Shown here: positions 36,142 through 45,124 of the stretch, one piece after another
How positions within the stretch are numbered: position 1 is the first letter of the stretch
Layout: the number at the start of each line of letters is the position of its first letter
NCBI RefSeq assembly: GCF_021165955.1
Contig: NZ_CP088952.1
Coordinates: 744,001 to 808,000 of the forward strand
Length of the DNA: 64,000 bases
Direction: 5' to 3'
From: Massilia endophytica
GTDB taxonomy: Bacteria > Pseudomonadota > Gammaproteobacteria > Burkholderiales > Burkholderiaceae_D
Notes under the pieces: generated by a model
Told to the model about the DNA's origin: nothing
The model's database searches: none
Seen by the model: only the letters and a program-made list of their open reading frames with translations
Made by a program: the position numbers and the translations under genes

Positions 36142-37911
36142 TCAGTGGTTATGCCGTGGAACGGTCTGTCCTACCCCCCGATACTCTACAGCCAACTCCA
36201 TGCAGGCCCCGAACTCCATCTGGCCAACGGTGCTGCGGTAAATCTCCTGCCACGGCGTCTGGCTTGGCGGCACGGGCGGAATGCCCTCGGCCTTGCGCTT
36301 TTCCAGCTCCTCGGTGCTTACCAGCATATTGCAGCTGCCGGTATTCAGGTCGATGCGGATGGTGTCGCCGGTGCGGATATACGCCAGCCCGCCGCCCACC
36401 GCGCTCTCGGGCGAAGCGTTGAGGATGGAAGGGCTGTCCGAGGTGCCGGACTGGCGGCCATCGCCCAGCGTCGGCAGGTTGCGCACGCCGCGCTTGATCA
36501 GCGCATCCGGCGGCTGCATGTTCACCACCTCGGCGGAGCCCGGCCAGCCGATCGGCCCCGCGCCGCGGATCACGAGAATGCAGTTCTCGTCGATGTTCAG
36601 CGAAGGATCGTTGATGCGGTCGTGGTAGTCGCCCGAGCCGTCGAACACGATGGCGCGGCATTCGAACACGTTTTCCTGCCCGGGCCGCGACAGGTAGCGC
36701 TGGCGGAACTCCGGCGAAATGACGGAGGTCTTCATGATGGCGAAGTCGAAGAGATTGCCCTTCAGGACCATGAAGCCCGCCTGTTCCTTCAGCGGCGCGG
36801 CGAATGGCCAGATCATTTCGCGGTCCACGGTTTCGCGGCCCTGCAGGTTCTCGGCCATCGTCCTGCCCGTGACGGTGGGACGGTTGGCGCGCAGCCTGCC
36901 CGCCTGATGCAGTTCCCACATCACGGCAGGCACGCCGCCTGCGCGGTGGAAGCGCTCGCCGAGGTATCTGCCGGAGGGCTGCATGTTCAGCAGCAGCGGA
37001 ACGTCGTGGCCGTATTCCATCCAGTCCGAGGGATGCAGCTCCACGCCAGCGTGGCGGGCCATGGCCATGATGTGCTGCTGCGCGTTGGTGGAGCCGCCGA
37101 TGGCGGCATTCACCACAATGGCGTCGAGGAAGGCGTCGCGCGAAAGGATGGACGAAGGACGGATGTCCTGTTCCGCCATCTGCACGATGCGGCGGCCGGT
37201 CTCGTAGGCCATCTGGCCGCGCTCGCGGTAGGGCGCTGGAATGGCGGAGCAGCCGGTAAGGGACATGCCCAGGGCTTCGGCCATCGCGTTCATCGTGGAC
37301 GCCGTTCCCATGGTGTTGCAGTGGCCAGCCGAAGGCGCGGAGGCCGTGGCGATCTGCAGGAACTTCTCCTTGTCGATTTCGTCCGCCGCCAGCTGGCGGC
37401 GTGCCTTCCAGATGGCGGTGCCGGAACCCACCAGCTCACCATCGAGCCAGCCGTCCAGCATGGGCCCGCCGGACAGCACGATGGCTGGAATATCGACGGT
37501 GGATGCGGCCATCAGCTGGGCAGGCGTGGTCTTGTCGCAGCCGGTGGTCAGCACCACGGCGTCGATAGGGTAGCCGTGCAGGATCTCGACGAGACCCATG
37601 TACGCCAGGTTGCGGTCGATGGCGGCAGTGGGGCGGCGGCAGTTCTCGAAGATGGGATGCAGCGGGAATTCCATGGGAATGCCGCCCGCGTCGCGGATGC
37701 CGTCGCGCACGCGCTTCGCCAGTTCGAGGTGGATGCGGTTGCAGGGGCTGATGTCGCTGCCCGATTGCGCAATGCCGACGATCGGTTTGCCGGAGCGGAG
37801 CTCCTCGGGCGTGATCCCGTAGTTCATGAAGCGCTCCAGGTAGAGCGCGGTCATGTCGATGAAGTCCGGATTGTCGAACCATTCCTGGGAACGGTAGCGG
37901 CGCTTGGTCAT
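36142..37911 (-). CDS. xylD: D-xylonate dehydratase (IlvD/Edd family)
   Basis: 589 residues, about the length of Caulobacter XylD. Dehydrates D-xylonate to 2-keto-3-deoxy-xylonate, the third Weimberg step. Iron-sulfur ligand cysteines in TGCDKTTPAQ and SAGHCNTMGTASTMN; further family motifs SGGPMLDGW and GGSTNAQQH. By family it could also accept arabonate; the neighbouring genes support xylonate. The ATG overlaps the upstream lactonase stop by four bases. Confidence 0.92.
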   Translation of the reverse strand: MTKRRYRSQEWFDNPDFIDMTALYLERFMNYGITPEELRSGKPIVGIAQSGSDISPCNRIHLELAKRVRDGIRDAGGIPMEFPLHPIFENCRRPTAAIDRNLAYMGLVEILHGYPIDAVVLTTGCDKTTPAQLMAASTVDIPAIVLSGGPMLDGWLDGELVGSGTAIWKARRQLAADEIDKEKFLQIATASAPSAGHCNTMGTASTMNAMAEALGMSLTGCSAIPAPYRERGQMAYETGRRIVQMAEQDIRPSSILSRDAFLDAIVVNAAIGGSTNAQQHIMAMARHAGVELHPSDWMEYGHDVPLLLNMQPSGRYLGERFHRAGGVPAVMWELHQAGRLRANRPTVTGRTMAENLQGRETVDREMIWPFAAPLKEQAGFMVLKGNLFDFAIMKTSVISPEFRQRYLSRPGQENVFECRAIVFDGSGDYHDRINDPSLNIDENCILVIRGAGPIGWPGSAEVVNMQPPDALIKRGVRNLPTLGDGRQSGTSDSPSILNASPESAVGGGLAYIRTGDTIRIDLNTGSCNMLVSTEELEKRKAEGIPPVPPSQTPWQEIYRSTVGQMEFGACMELAVEYRGVGQTVPRHNH

Positions 37912-38792
37912 GGCGAATCCTGCAGGATAAAGGAGTGCTGCGCCAGGCCGGGAGCCTCGACGCGGAATGAGAACAGGCCGCCCGCCAGCGGGAATTCACT
38001 GCGCTGCGCCTCGCTCATGCCTTTCCACGCGGTGGTGGCGAAGGCGGTGCAGAGGTCCGGGCCGCCGAAGGCGATCTTGGTGATATTGGGGCAGGGGAAG
38101 GCCACGCTGCGTACCAGCCTGCCGTCCGGAGCGTAGCAGTCGGTGCGCGAGCCACCGAACATGGCCACCCATACATTGCCTTCCGCATCGACGGCGTTGC
38201 CATCGGGGTGCCCGCTGCCTTCGGTGCGCACGAATAGGCGCTTGTTCGAGAGATTGCCGTCGTCGGCCAGGTCGAAGGCGTAGACCACTTTCTCCAGCGT
38301 GTCCGTATGGTAGAAGGTGCGGCCATCCGGACTGGTGGCGGGGCCGTTCGTGATCACATAGCCGCTGTCGAGCGACTGCAGCTGGCCGTTGCCGCGCAGG
38401 CGGTAGAGCGAACCGGTAGGCTCCACTTCCGCATTGTCCATGGAGCCGAACCACAGGCTGTTGTCCGGGCCCACATAGCCGTCGTTCATGCGGTTGCCGG
38501 GCAGGGCGGCTTCGAGTTCGCGCAGCAGTCGGAACACGCCGGTCTGCGGATCGAAGCGCATCAGGCGCCCCGGCATGCCGCAAACGAAGCCGCCTTCGGC
38601 CATGGGGAGGGCGAAGCCTGTTTCATCCGGCATGGGCCAGCTCTGGCGCGATCCGCCATCCTCCGCGCAGCGGTGCAGCTGGCGCAGCTTGATGTCGACA
38701 AAGTACAGCGCGCGCTCGCCCGCATGCCACACCGGGCCTTCGCCCAGCTTGGCCCCCGCGGCCCAGATGCACTGTGGCGTGAAGGCGCTCAT
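37908..38792 (-). CDS. xylC: Xylono-1,4-lactonase (SMP-30/gluconolactonase family)
   Basis: 294 residues, six-bladed beta-propeller. Opens D-xylonolactone to D-xylonate. Shows LGEGPVWHAGERALYFVDI at the N-terminus with the metal-binding Glu, NRMNDGYVGPDNSLWFGSM, and GHPDGNAVDAEGNVWVAMF with the catalytic Asp region. Start MSAFTPQ overlaps the xylB stop (ATGA). The frame extends upstream to 38999 only through the SDR gene. Confidence 0.9.
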   Translation of the reverse strand: MSAFTPQCIWAAGAKLGEGPVWHAGERALYFVDIKLRQLHRCAEDGGSRQSWPMPDETGFALPMAEGGFVCGMPGRLMRFDPQTGVFRLLRELEAALPGNRMNDGYVGPDNSLWFGSMDNAEVEPTGSLYRLRGNGQLQSLDSGYVITNGPATSPDGRTFYHTDTLEKVVYAFDLADDGNLSNKRLFVRTEGSGHPDGNAVDAEGNVWVAMFGGSRTDCYAPDGRLVRSVAFPCPNITKIAFGGPDLCTAFATTAWKGMSEAQRSEFPLAGGLFSFRVEAPGLAQHSFILQDSP

Positions 38793-39577
38793 GAGCCGTA
38801 CCAGCCTGCGTCGACGAAGTAGTCGCGGCCCGAGCAGCGCGCCGCGTTGCCGGAGGCGAGGAAGAGGGTGAGGGCGGCCACGTCTTCCGGCTCCACGCGC
38901 TCGTGCAGGCACTGGGCAGCCAGGATGGCCGCCTCGTCCTCGGGCGAGTGCCACAGCGCCATCTGGCGCGGCGTCTTTACGGAACCAGGGATGATGCAAT
39001 TGACGCGGATGCCCGCCGAGCCCAGGTCGCGGGCCAGGCCGCGCGTCAGGCCTTCGATGGCGGCCTTGGCGGTCATGTAGAGCGTCAGCTTGCCCAGGGC
39101 GAGGTGCCAGGAGATGGAGCCGAAGTTCAGGATCACGCCGCCGCCGCTCGCCTTCATGCCCGGCGCGACGGCCTGGGCGCAGAAGAACTGGTGGCGCAGG
39201 TTGACGGCGAGGCTGTCGTCCCAGTACTGGGGCGTGACGTCCTTGATGTTGTGGCGGTTGTCGTTCGCGGCATTGTTGACGAGGATTTCGGCGGGGCCGT
39301 AGTCCTTCTCGATCCGGGCGAACACCTCGCCCACTGCCGCGAGGTCGGTCAGGTCGCAGTGAATGAACTTGGGCGGGTGCTTCGCGCCGCCCAGGCTCTT
39401 CTCCAGTTCCAGCGACGCTTCGTCCTGGATGTCCAGGAAAATGACTTGTGAGCCCTGCTTCACGAAGGCATCGACGATGGCTGCGCCAATGCCGGTGCCG
39501 CCACCCGTAATGACGACACGCTTGCCGTCCAGGTCGGGATAGGTGGCATACACCAACGGTTTTCTTTCGCCAGCCAT
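38789..39577 (-). CDS. xylB: D-xylose 1-dehydrogenase (SDR)
   Basis: 262 residues. Oxidises D-xylose to xylonolactone with NAD+. SDR motifs: TGGGTGIG near 25, NNAAND, FGSISWHLALGKLTLYMTAKA with the Ser-Tyr-Lys triad, and a C-terminus ending SGRDYFVDAGW. From memory it follows Caulobacter XylB along its length (for example VNLRHQFFCAQAVAPGMK). Here xylB means the Weimberg dehydrogenase, not xylulokinase. Confidence 0.9.
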   Translation of the reverse strand: MAGERKPLVYATYPDLDGKRVVITGGGTGIGAAIVDAFVKQGSQVIFLDIQDEASLELEKSLGGAKHPPKFIHCDLTDLAAVGEVFARIEKDYGPAEILVNNAANDNRHNIKDVTPQYWDDSLAVNLRHQFFCAQAVAPGMKASGGGVILNFGSISWHLALGKLTLYMTAKAAIEGLTRGLARDLGSAGIRVNCIIPGSVKTPRQMALWHSPEDEAAILAAQCLHERVEPEDVAALTLFLASGNAARCSGRDYFVDAGWYGS

Positions 39578-39579
39578 TC

Positions 39580-40821
39580 TTATTTACCTCCAGTTGTGAT
39601 CCCCGCGCAGGACAGGCCGCGCCGCGCGAGGTTGCGATACAGGGCGCGAACGCCGAAAGTCCAGGGAGCGATCTGGTCGCTGCGCTGCACGTGATTGATC
39701 AGGGCACCGAGGGCCGGCGTGCTGATGGTAACGCGGTCGCCCAGGTGATGGGTGAAGCCGCCGCCGGCGGCATCGCGGTCCTTGATCGGCGAGAACATGG
39801 TGCCGAGGAAGAGCATGAAGCCGTCCGGATACTGGTGATGCGGGCCGCTGGTTTGCGCGACGAGATCGAGCGGGTCGCGGCTGATCTGGCGCATCTTGCT
39901 GACGCCGTCGAGCACGAAGCCATCGTCTTCACCTTCGATGCGCAGGCGCACTTCGGCGTCGCGGACCGTGTCGAGGGTGAACTTTTCGTCGAAGAGGCGG
40001 ATGAAGGGGCCGATGGAGCAGGAGCCGTTGTTGTCCTTGGCTTTGCCGAGCAGGAGGGCGCTGCGCCCTTCGATGTCGCGCAGGTTCACGTCATTGCCCA
40101 GGGTGGCGCCCACCACTTTGCGCTGGCTGGTCACCGCCAGTACGATCTCCGGCTCGGGGTTGTTCCATTTGGAGTCGGGATGCAGGCCCACGTCTGCGCC
40201 GAAACCGACGGCAGACATGGGCTGGGACTTCGAGAACACTTCGGCATAGGGGCCGATGCCCACTTCCATATACTGGGACCAGGCGCCGCGGCTGATGAAT
40301 TCCTGCTTGAGCTTCTCCGCCTCGGGCGAGCCGGGCTTGATGCTGGAAAGGTCGGAGCCGATGGATTCCAGCAGGGACTTGCGCAGGGCGTCGGCGCGCG
40401 CAGCGTCGCCGCCCGCCTGTTCCTCGATTACACGCTCCAGCAGGCTGACGGCGAAGGTCACGCCGCAGGCCTTGATGGCCTGCAGGTCGCAGGGCGCCAG
40501 CAGGCGCGGCGCCACGGGATCGGCATTCAGCGATGCTTCGAGCAGCCGCTGCACGGGGCCCAGGCTTTCGCCGGGCGCGGAACGGGCAATGCTCAACAGG
40601 TCCTCGCGCTCCAGCAGGTCGGCCATGGTTGCGGCATGCGGCGTAATATCGATCACCTCGCCGTTCCGCACCGCCACCACGCACGGGCCGTCGACTTCTC
40701 CATGCCGCCATAGGCGGCCGACGGGGGAGCCGTTGATTTCGCCACGCCGCCATACGCGGCCGACGAGCAATGCGTCCTGCAGATCGGACGGCAATTGCGG
40801 CATTGCTGAAGCAAGCTTCAT
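39580..40821 (-). CDS. xylX: 2-keto-3-deoxy-xylonate dehydratase (fumarylacetoacetase-like)
   Basis: 413 residues. Converts 2-keto-3-deoxy-xylonate to alpha-ketoglutarate semialdehyde, the fourth Weimberg step. The C-terminal fumarylacetoacetate-hydrolase-type fold shows NPEPEIVLAV with the metal-binding glutamates, GNDVNLRDIEGRS and GFMLFLGTMFSPIKDRDAAG. The ATG at 40821 has GGAG nine bases upstream; the ATG at 40833 does not. Residues 20-33 and 34-47 are a tandem duplication (see repeat). Assignment to this step rests on family and neighbours. Confidence 0.88.
   Translation of the reverse strand: MKLASAMPQLPSDLQDALLVGRVWRRGEINGSPVGRLWRHGEVDGPCVVAVRNGEVIDITPHAATMADLLEREDLLSIARSAPGESLGPVQRLLEASLNADPVAPRLLAPCDLQAIKACGVTFAVSLLERVIEEQAGGDAARADALRKSLLESIGSDLSSIKPGSPEAEKLKQEFISRGAWSQYMEVGIGPYAEVFSKSQPMSAVGFGADVGLHPDSKWNNPEPEIVLAVTSQRKVVGATLGNDVNLRDIEGRSALLLGKAKDNNGSCSIGPFIRLFDEKFTLDTVRDAEVRLRIEGEDDGFVLDGVSKMRQISRDPLDLVAQTSGPHHQYPDGFMLFLGTMFSPIKDRDAAGGGFTHHLGDRVTISTPALGALINHVQRSDQIAPWTFGVRALYRNLARRGLSCAGITTGGK
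40681..40764 (-). repeat. 42-bp tandem duplication inside xylX
   Basis: Two adjacent 42-bp units (40723-40764 and 40681-40722) agree at 33 of 42 bases by my count and encode VGRVWRRGEINGSP and VGRLWRHGEVDGPC. The frame is kept. Confidence 0.85.
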
Positions 40822-40843
40822 TTTTGTCTCCATTTTCTTATGT

Positions 40844-42241
40844 TCAGCTGCGGCCGAGGCTTGGCAGCTTGGGAGAGTAGGTCCATCCCGGGATCAGGTA
40901 CTGCATGGCCATGGCGTCGTCGCGCGCGCCGGTGCCCACTTTCTTGTACAGCTCATGCGCCGCGGCGATGCGGTCCATGTCCGGTTCGATGCCCAGGCCC
41001 GGCTTCTCCGGCACGGCGACCTCGCCGCCCACGATCCGGAGCGGCTCGCGCGTCAGGCGCTCCTGGCCTTCCTGCCAGATCCAGTGCGTGTCGATGGCCG
41101 TGATATTGCCGGGAGCCGCAGCGGCGGCATGGGTGAACATGGCCAGCGAAACATCGAAATGGTTGTTCGAGTGGGAGCCCCAGGTCATGCCCCATTCCTG
41201 GCAGAGCTGGGCCAGGCGCACGGAACCCTGCATGGTCCAGAAGTGCGGATCGGCCAGTGGAATGTCGACGGCGCCCAGCAGGTGCGAATGCGCCATCTGG
41301 CGCCAGTCCGTCGCCACCATATTGGTCGCGGTAGGGATGCCGGTGGCACGGCGGAACTCCGCCATGATTTCGCGGCCCGAGTAGCCGTTTTCGGGGCCGC
41401 AAGGGTCCTCGGCGTACGCCAGCACATGGCCCTGGCCGCGGCACAGGCGGATCGCTTCGTCCAGCGGCCATGCGCCGTTCGGGTCGAGGGTAACGCGCGA
41501 CTCCGGGAAGCGGGCCTTGATACCCGCAACAGCCTCCATCTCCTCCTCGCCGCGCATGACGCCGCCTTTCAGCTTGAAGTCGCGGAAGCCATACTTCGCC
41601 ACAGAAGCTTCGGCCTGGGCGACGATAGAGGCTGCGGTCACCGCTTCCTGGTGGCGCATGTGGTACCAGTCGTCCCGGCTGCCGCTGCCCGCCAGGTAGG
41701 GCAGGTCCGTGCGCCGGCGGTCGCCGATGTAGAACAGATACGCCAGCATGGGAACACGATCGCGCTGCTGGCCGGAGCCAAGCAGCTCGCATACGGGCAC
41801 ATTCAGGTGCTGGCCGAGCAGGTCGAGCAGGGCGGCCTCGATGGCCGTCACCACATTCTCGAGCCGGAGATTGATTTCGTGCGGCTGTTTCAGCACCGCC
41901 GCCTCGGCGGCGGAAGTCACCTGGTGCTGCATGCCGCTGGCGCCCTTGCCTGCGATACCTTCCCGGACGGAATTCAGGGTGCGGTTGAAGCGGCCGATCC
42001 CGGTGCCGACCACCCGGGGAACGGAATTCTCCAGGGCCTTCAGGATGCCCGCGCCACCCGGAACCTCCCCCACGCCGGTATGGCCGGCGCTGTCTTTCAG
42101 CAGCACGAGCGTGCGCGTGAAATACGGTGCATGGGCGCCGCACAGGTTGAACAGCATGCTGTCATAGCCTGCGACGGGAATCACCTGCATGCTGGTGACG
42201 ACAGGGCTGCCGCTTGTCTCCGTTTTTGTTGCTTGTACCAT
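40844..42241 (-). CDS. gudD: Glucarate dehydratase (enolase superfamily)
   Basis: 465 residues. Dehydrates D-glucarate to 5-keto-4-deoxyglucarate. Catalytic and metal ligands: GFRDFKLKGG (Lys), TLDPNGAW, YAEDPCGPE, and SHSNNHFDVSLAM with the catalytic His. Start chosen at the ATG 42241, which has AGGTGA five to six bases before it; an in-frame GTG lies at 42250. First gene of the minus operon; its start is 50 bases from the divergent esterase gene. It makes sense beside two alpha-glucuronidases if glucuronate is first oxidised to glucarate; that dehydrogenase is not in the window. Confidence 0.9.
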   Translation of the reverse strand: MVQATKTETSGSPVVTSMQVIPVAGYDSMLFNLCGAHAPYFTRTLVLLKDSAGHTGVGEVPGGAGILKALENSVPRVVGTGIGRFNRTLNSVREGIAGKGASGMQHQVTSAAEAAVLKQPHEINLRLENVVTAIEAALLDLLGQHLNVPVCELLGSGQQRDRVPMLAYLFYIGDRRRTDLPYLAGSGSRDDWYHMRHQEAVTAASIVAQAEASVAKYGFRDFKLKGGVMRGEEEMEAVAGIKARFPESRVTLDPNGAWPLDEAIRLCRGQGHVLAYAEDPCGPENGYSGREIMAEFRRATGIPTATNMVATDWRQMAHSHLLGAVDIPLADPHFWTMQGSVRLAQLCQEWGMTWGSHSNNHFDVSLAMFTHAAAAAPGNITAIDTHWIWQEGQERLTREPLRIVGGEVAVPEKPGLGIEPDMDRIAAAHELYKKVGTGARDDAMAMQYLIPGWTYSPKLPSLGRS

Positions 42242-42257
42242 TGAATTCACCTAAAAT
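42229..42257 (+). promoter_or_regulatory. Promoter of the esterase-GH43-GH115-GH67 unit
   Basis: TTGCTT (42229-42234) and TAAAAT (42252-42257) with a 17-base spacer; the -35 lies within the first codons of gudD. Expected start of transcription near 42264, 28 bases before the ATG. Confidence 0.6.
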
Positions 42258-42271
42258 GAATAGCGCTACCA
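42258..42271. promoter_or_regulatory. xyl-box-like operator in the divergent promoter
   Basis: GAATAGCGCTACCA contains the palindrome TAGCGCTA. Read on the minus strand it is TGGTAGCGCTATTC, 11 of 14 bases as in the xyl-box TGGTAGCGCTAACA that I recall from Xanthomonas and Caulobacter XylR regulons. It covers the expected transcription start of the plus unit, ideal for repression. Confidence 0.65.
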
Positions 42272-42291
42272 TAACACCGTGTGAGGGATTT

Positions 42292-43548
42292 ATGCAAGCA
42301 GTTCAGCGCCTGATGCGCGTTTGTGTCACCAGCATGATGATTTGCGCTCTCCCGGCCCACGCGGCGGATTCCCGGAAGCAGGAGCCTTGGCACTGGGTAG
42401 CTGCCTGGGGCTCCGCGCAGATGGTGCCGTCGCCTGCCGATGAACTGCCCGCCGAACACTGGCGCGACGGCAGCCTGCGCCAGATCGTCCATACCTCGCT
42501 GGGCGGCAAGCGCCTGCGCGTTCGCATCAGCAATGCCTTCGGCGCCGAACCCCTGGAAGTGAAGGGCGCCAGCATTGCGCACGCGGTGGCCCTCGGGCAG
42601 TCCGGCGTTACGGATGCGAAGCGCCTCACCTTTGGCGGGCGCGATGCCGTCATGATCCCGGCAGGGGCGGAGTATTACAGCGATGCCCTGGATTTCGACC
42701 AGAAGGCGGGCAGCAATCTTGCAGTGACCCTTTACTTCGGCGCCGCCCCGGCGCGCCAGACCGGACACCCCGGCTCGCGCACCACCAGTTTCTTCACCAA
42801 AGGCGATAGCGTGCTGGACACCGCCTGGCCCGATGCAGGAAGGATCGTGCACTGGTATGCGCTATCGGACATTGAAGTACTGGCGCCGCGCACGCAGAAG
42901 GCCATTGCCGTGGTGGGCGATTCCATTACCGACGGCTACGGCGTCACCACCGATACCAGCACACGCTGGACGGACCTGCTGGCTGAGCGCATGGCGCGCG
43001 CAGGGCAGCCGATGGGCGTGGTGAATGCCGGTATTGGAGGCGGGCGGCTGCTGCGGGACGGGGCAGGCTTCAACCTCGCTTCGCGTTTCGGCCGCGACGT
43101 GATCGGCCGCGCAGGCATCAGCCATGCCATCGTTCTCATCGGCGTGAACGACTTCGGTGTGCTGCGCCGCGAGGGGCAGGACTCGGCGGAGGCCCGGGCA
43201 AAGCTGGTGGAAGACCTGAAAGCCGCGCACAGCCAGCTGGTCGAACGTGCGCATCTGCACGGCATCTGTGTGATCGGCGCCACGCTGACCCCATACGGTA
43301 ACAGCGACTACTACAAGCCCGGCCCGGGGAACGAGGCAGACAGGCTGCAGCTGAACGAATGGATACGCACCTCTGGCGTATTCGATGCAGTTGTGGATTT
43401 CGATGCCGTCCTGCGCGATCCTGCCCAGCCGGACCGCATGCGCAAGGAAGCCGATATCGACGGCCTTCATCCCTCGCTGGCAGGATTCCGGCTTATGGCG
43501 GATGCCGTTCCGCTGAAGGCGCTGCGCAAGTGCGAGGCTGGCCGATGA
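42292..43548 (+). CDS. Secreted SGNH/GDSL-type esterase
   Basis: 418 residues. Signal peptide about 1-24, an N-terminal beta-rich part, then the SGNH hydrolase domain: VVGDSITDGYG (nucleophile Ser), NAGIGGGRLL, IGVNDFG and DGLHPSLAGF with the catalytic Asp and His. In a xylan locus it probably removes acetyl groups from xylan or xylo-oligosaccharides. AGGGA lies five bases before the ATG at 42292; the ATG at 42256 would put the xyl-box inside the gene. The stop overlaps the GH43 start (ATGA). Confidence 0.87.
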   Translation: MQAVQRLMRVCVTSMMICALPAHAADSRKQEPWHWVAAWGSAQMVPSPADELPAEHWRDGSLRQIVHTSLGGKRLRVRISNAFGAEPLEVKGASIAHAVALGQSGVTDAKRLTFGGRDAVMIPAGAEYYSDALDFDQKAGSNLAVTLYFGAAPARQTGHPGSRTTSFFTKGDSVLDTAWPDAGRIVHWYALSDIEVLAPRTQKAIAVVGDSITDGYGVTTDTSTRWTDLLAERMARAGQPMGVVNAGIGGGRLLRDGAGFNLASRFGRDVIGRAGISHAIVLIGVNDFGVLRREGQDSAEARAKLVEDLKAAHSQLVERAHLHGICVIGATLTPYGNSDYYKPGPGNEADRLQLNEWIRTSGVFDAVVDFDAVLRDPAQPDRMRKEADIDGLHPSLAGFRLMADAVPLKALRKCEAGR

Positions 43549-45122
43549 TCCGCGCGCTGCTGATTGCGCTCGGCATGGCGGCGGCGCTGGCCGCTGCCGC
43601 TTCGCCCGTGAGCTACCGGAACCCGGTGGTGTCCGGCTTCAACCCGGACCCCAGCATCTGCCGCGTCGGCAAGGACTACTACCTGGCCACCAGCAGTTTC
43701 GAGTACTTCCCCGGTGTGCCGATCTACCACAGCCGCGACTTGGTGCACTGGCGCCAGATCGGCCACGCCCTGACGCGGGAAAGCCAGTTGCCGCTGAAGG
43801 GGCAGCGCGCCTCGCGCGGCATCTTTGCGCCCACACTGCGCTGCCACGAAGGGAACTTCTACCTCATCACCACCAATATCGAAAACGGCGGGAACTTCTA
43901 CGTTCACACGAAGGACCCGGCGGGCGAGTGGTCGGAGCCCGTGTGGCTGAAGGAATCCGTATTCGGCATGGACCCCTCGCTGCTCTTCGACGACGACGGC
44001 AAGGTCTATTACACCCGGCATGGCGGCGGCGAACACGGGGGCGTATATCAGGCCGAGATCGATATGAAGACCGGGAAGCTGGCAAGCGAAGCCCGTCTTG
44101 TGTGGCCCGGCACCGGCGGCGTCTGGCCGGAAGGTCCTCACCTGTACAAGATCGGCGGCTGGTACTACCTGATGATCTCCGAAGGCGGCACCTCTTACGA
44201 CCATTCGATCACCATTGCACGCTCCCGTTCGCCCTGGGGGCCGTTCGATGCCTTCAGCGGCAATCCCATTCTGACTCACCGCGGATATCCCGAGCTGCCG
44301 CTGCAGGCGACCGGCCACGGCGACCTGGTTCAGGCGGAGAATGGCAAATGGTGGATGGTGTTGCTCGGCATTCGGCCGCAGCAGCGCAATCACCATCTTG
44401 GCCGGGAAACGCTGCTCGCGCCGGTGGAGTGGACGGCGGAAGGCTGGCCGGTCGTCAATGGGGGCAAGGCCATCGGCACGACGATGACAGTGGATGGCCT
44501 GCCTGCGCCCCACCCCTGGCCAGCGGAACCGGTGCGCACACAGTTCAATACAGGGAAGCTTGCCCCGCACTGGACGCACCTGCGCACCGCGGCGAGGGAT
44601 AAATGGTCGCTCAGCGAACGTCCCGGCTTCCTCCGTCTGAAAGGTTCGGCAGAAACGCTGGCGGATGTTGCCTCCCCAGCGTTCGTCGCCCGCCGCCAGC
44701 AGCATTTGCATATGCGGGCAGCCGCGCAAGTCGAGTTTTCGCCGTCGGGCGAACGGCAGGCGGCAGGTCTGGTGCTGCGCCAGAATGAAGACAACCATTA
44801 CGCACTGCGCATAACGGGCGTGGCGCACCGGCGTGTGGAACTGGTGCAGCGGGTGAAAGGCCGTACAAGCGTTGTCGCGTCCGCGCCGCTGCCTGTGGGT
44901 GCAGCCAGGCTCCAGATCGAATCGTTCCCGGACCGATATGAATTCTCCTATGCCATGGCCGAAGGAGCGATGAAGAAGCTCGGCGAAGCTCCGGCCGCGC
45001 CGCTGTCCTCCGAGAACGCCGGCGGTTTCACGGGAGTCTTTGTCGGCATGTATGCGGACGGTGAAAATAATATGGCGCCAGCGGACTTTGCCTGGTTCGA
45101 CTACGAAGCGCTCGGAGACTGA
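43545..45122 (+). CDS. Glycoside hydrolase family 43 (beta-xylosidase type), secreted
   Basis: 525 residues. Signal peptide about 1-19. Five-bladed beta-propeller with the catalytic base Asp in NPVVSGFNPDPSICRVG, the pKa-setting Asp in GMDPSLLFDDDGK and the acid Glu in VWPEGPHLYK. The C-terminal half is a concanavalin-like DUF1349 domain typical of xylosidases of subfamily 12-like type (assigned by appearance). Releases xylose (or arabinose) from oligosaccharides in the periplasm. The ATG overlaps the esterase stop. Confidence 0.92.
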   Translation: MIRALLIALGMAAALAAAASPVSYRNPVVSGFNPDPSICRVGKDYYLATSSFEYFPGVPIYHSRDLVHWRQIGHALTRESQLPLKGQRASRGIFAPTLRCHEGNFYLITTNIENGGNFYVHTKDPAGEWSEPVWLKESVFGMDPSLLFDDDGKVYYTRHGGGEHGGVYQAEIDMKTGKLASEARLVWPGTGGVWPEGPHLYKIGGWYYLMISEGGTSYDHSITIARSRSPWGPFDAFSGNPILTHRGYPELPLQATGHGDLVQAENGKWWMVLLGIRPQQRNHHLGRETLLAPVEWTAEGWPVVNGGKAIGTTMTVDGLPAPHPWPAEPVRTQFNTGKLAPHWTHLRTAARDKWSLSERPGFLRLKGSAETLADVASPAFVARRQQHLHMRAAAQVEFSPSGERQAAGLVLRQNEDNHYALRITGVAHRRVELVQRVKGRTSVVASAPLPVGAARLQIESFPDRYEFSYAMAEGAMKKLGEAPAAPLSSENAGGFTGVFVGMYADGENNMAPADFAWFDYEALGD

Positions 45123-45124
45123 TA

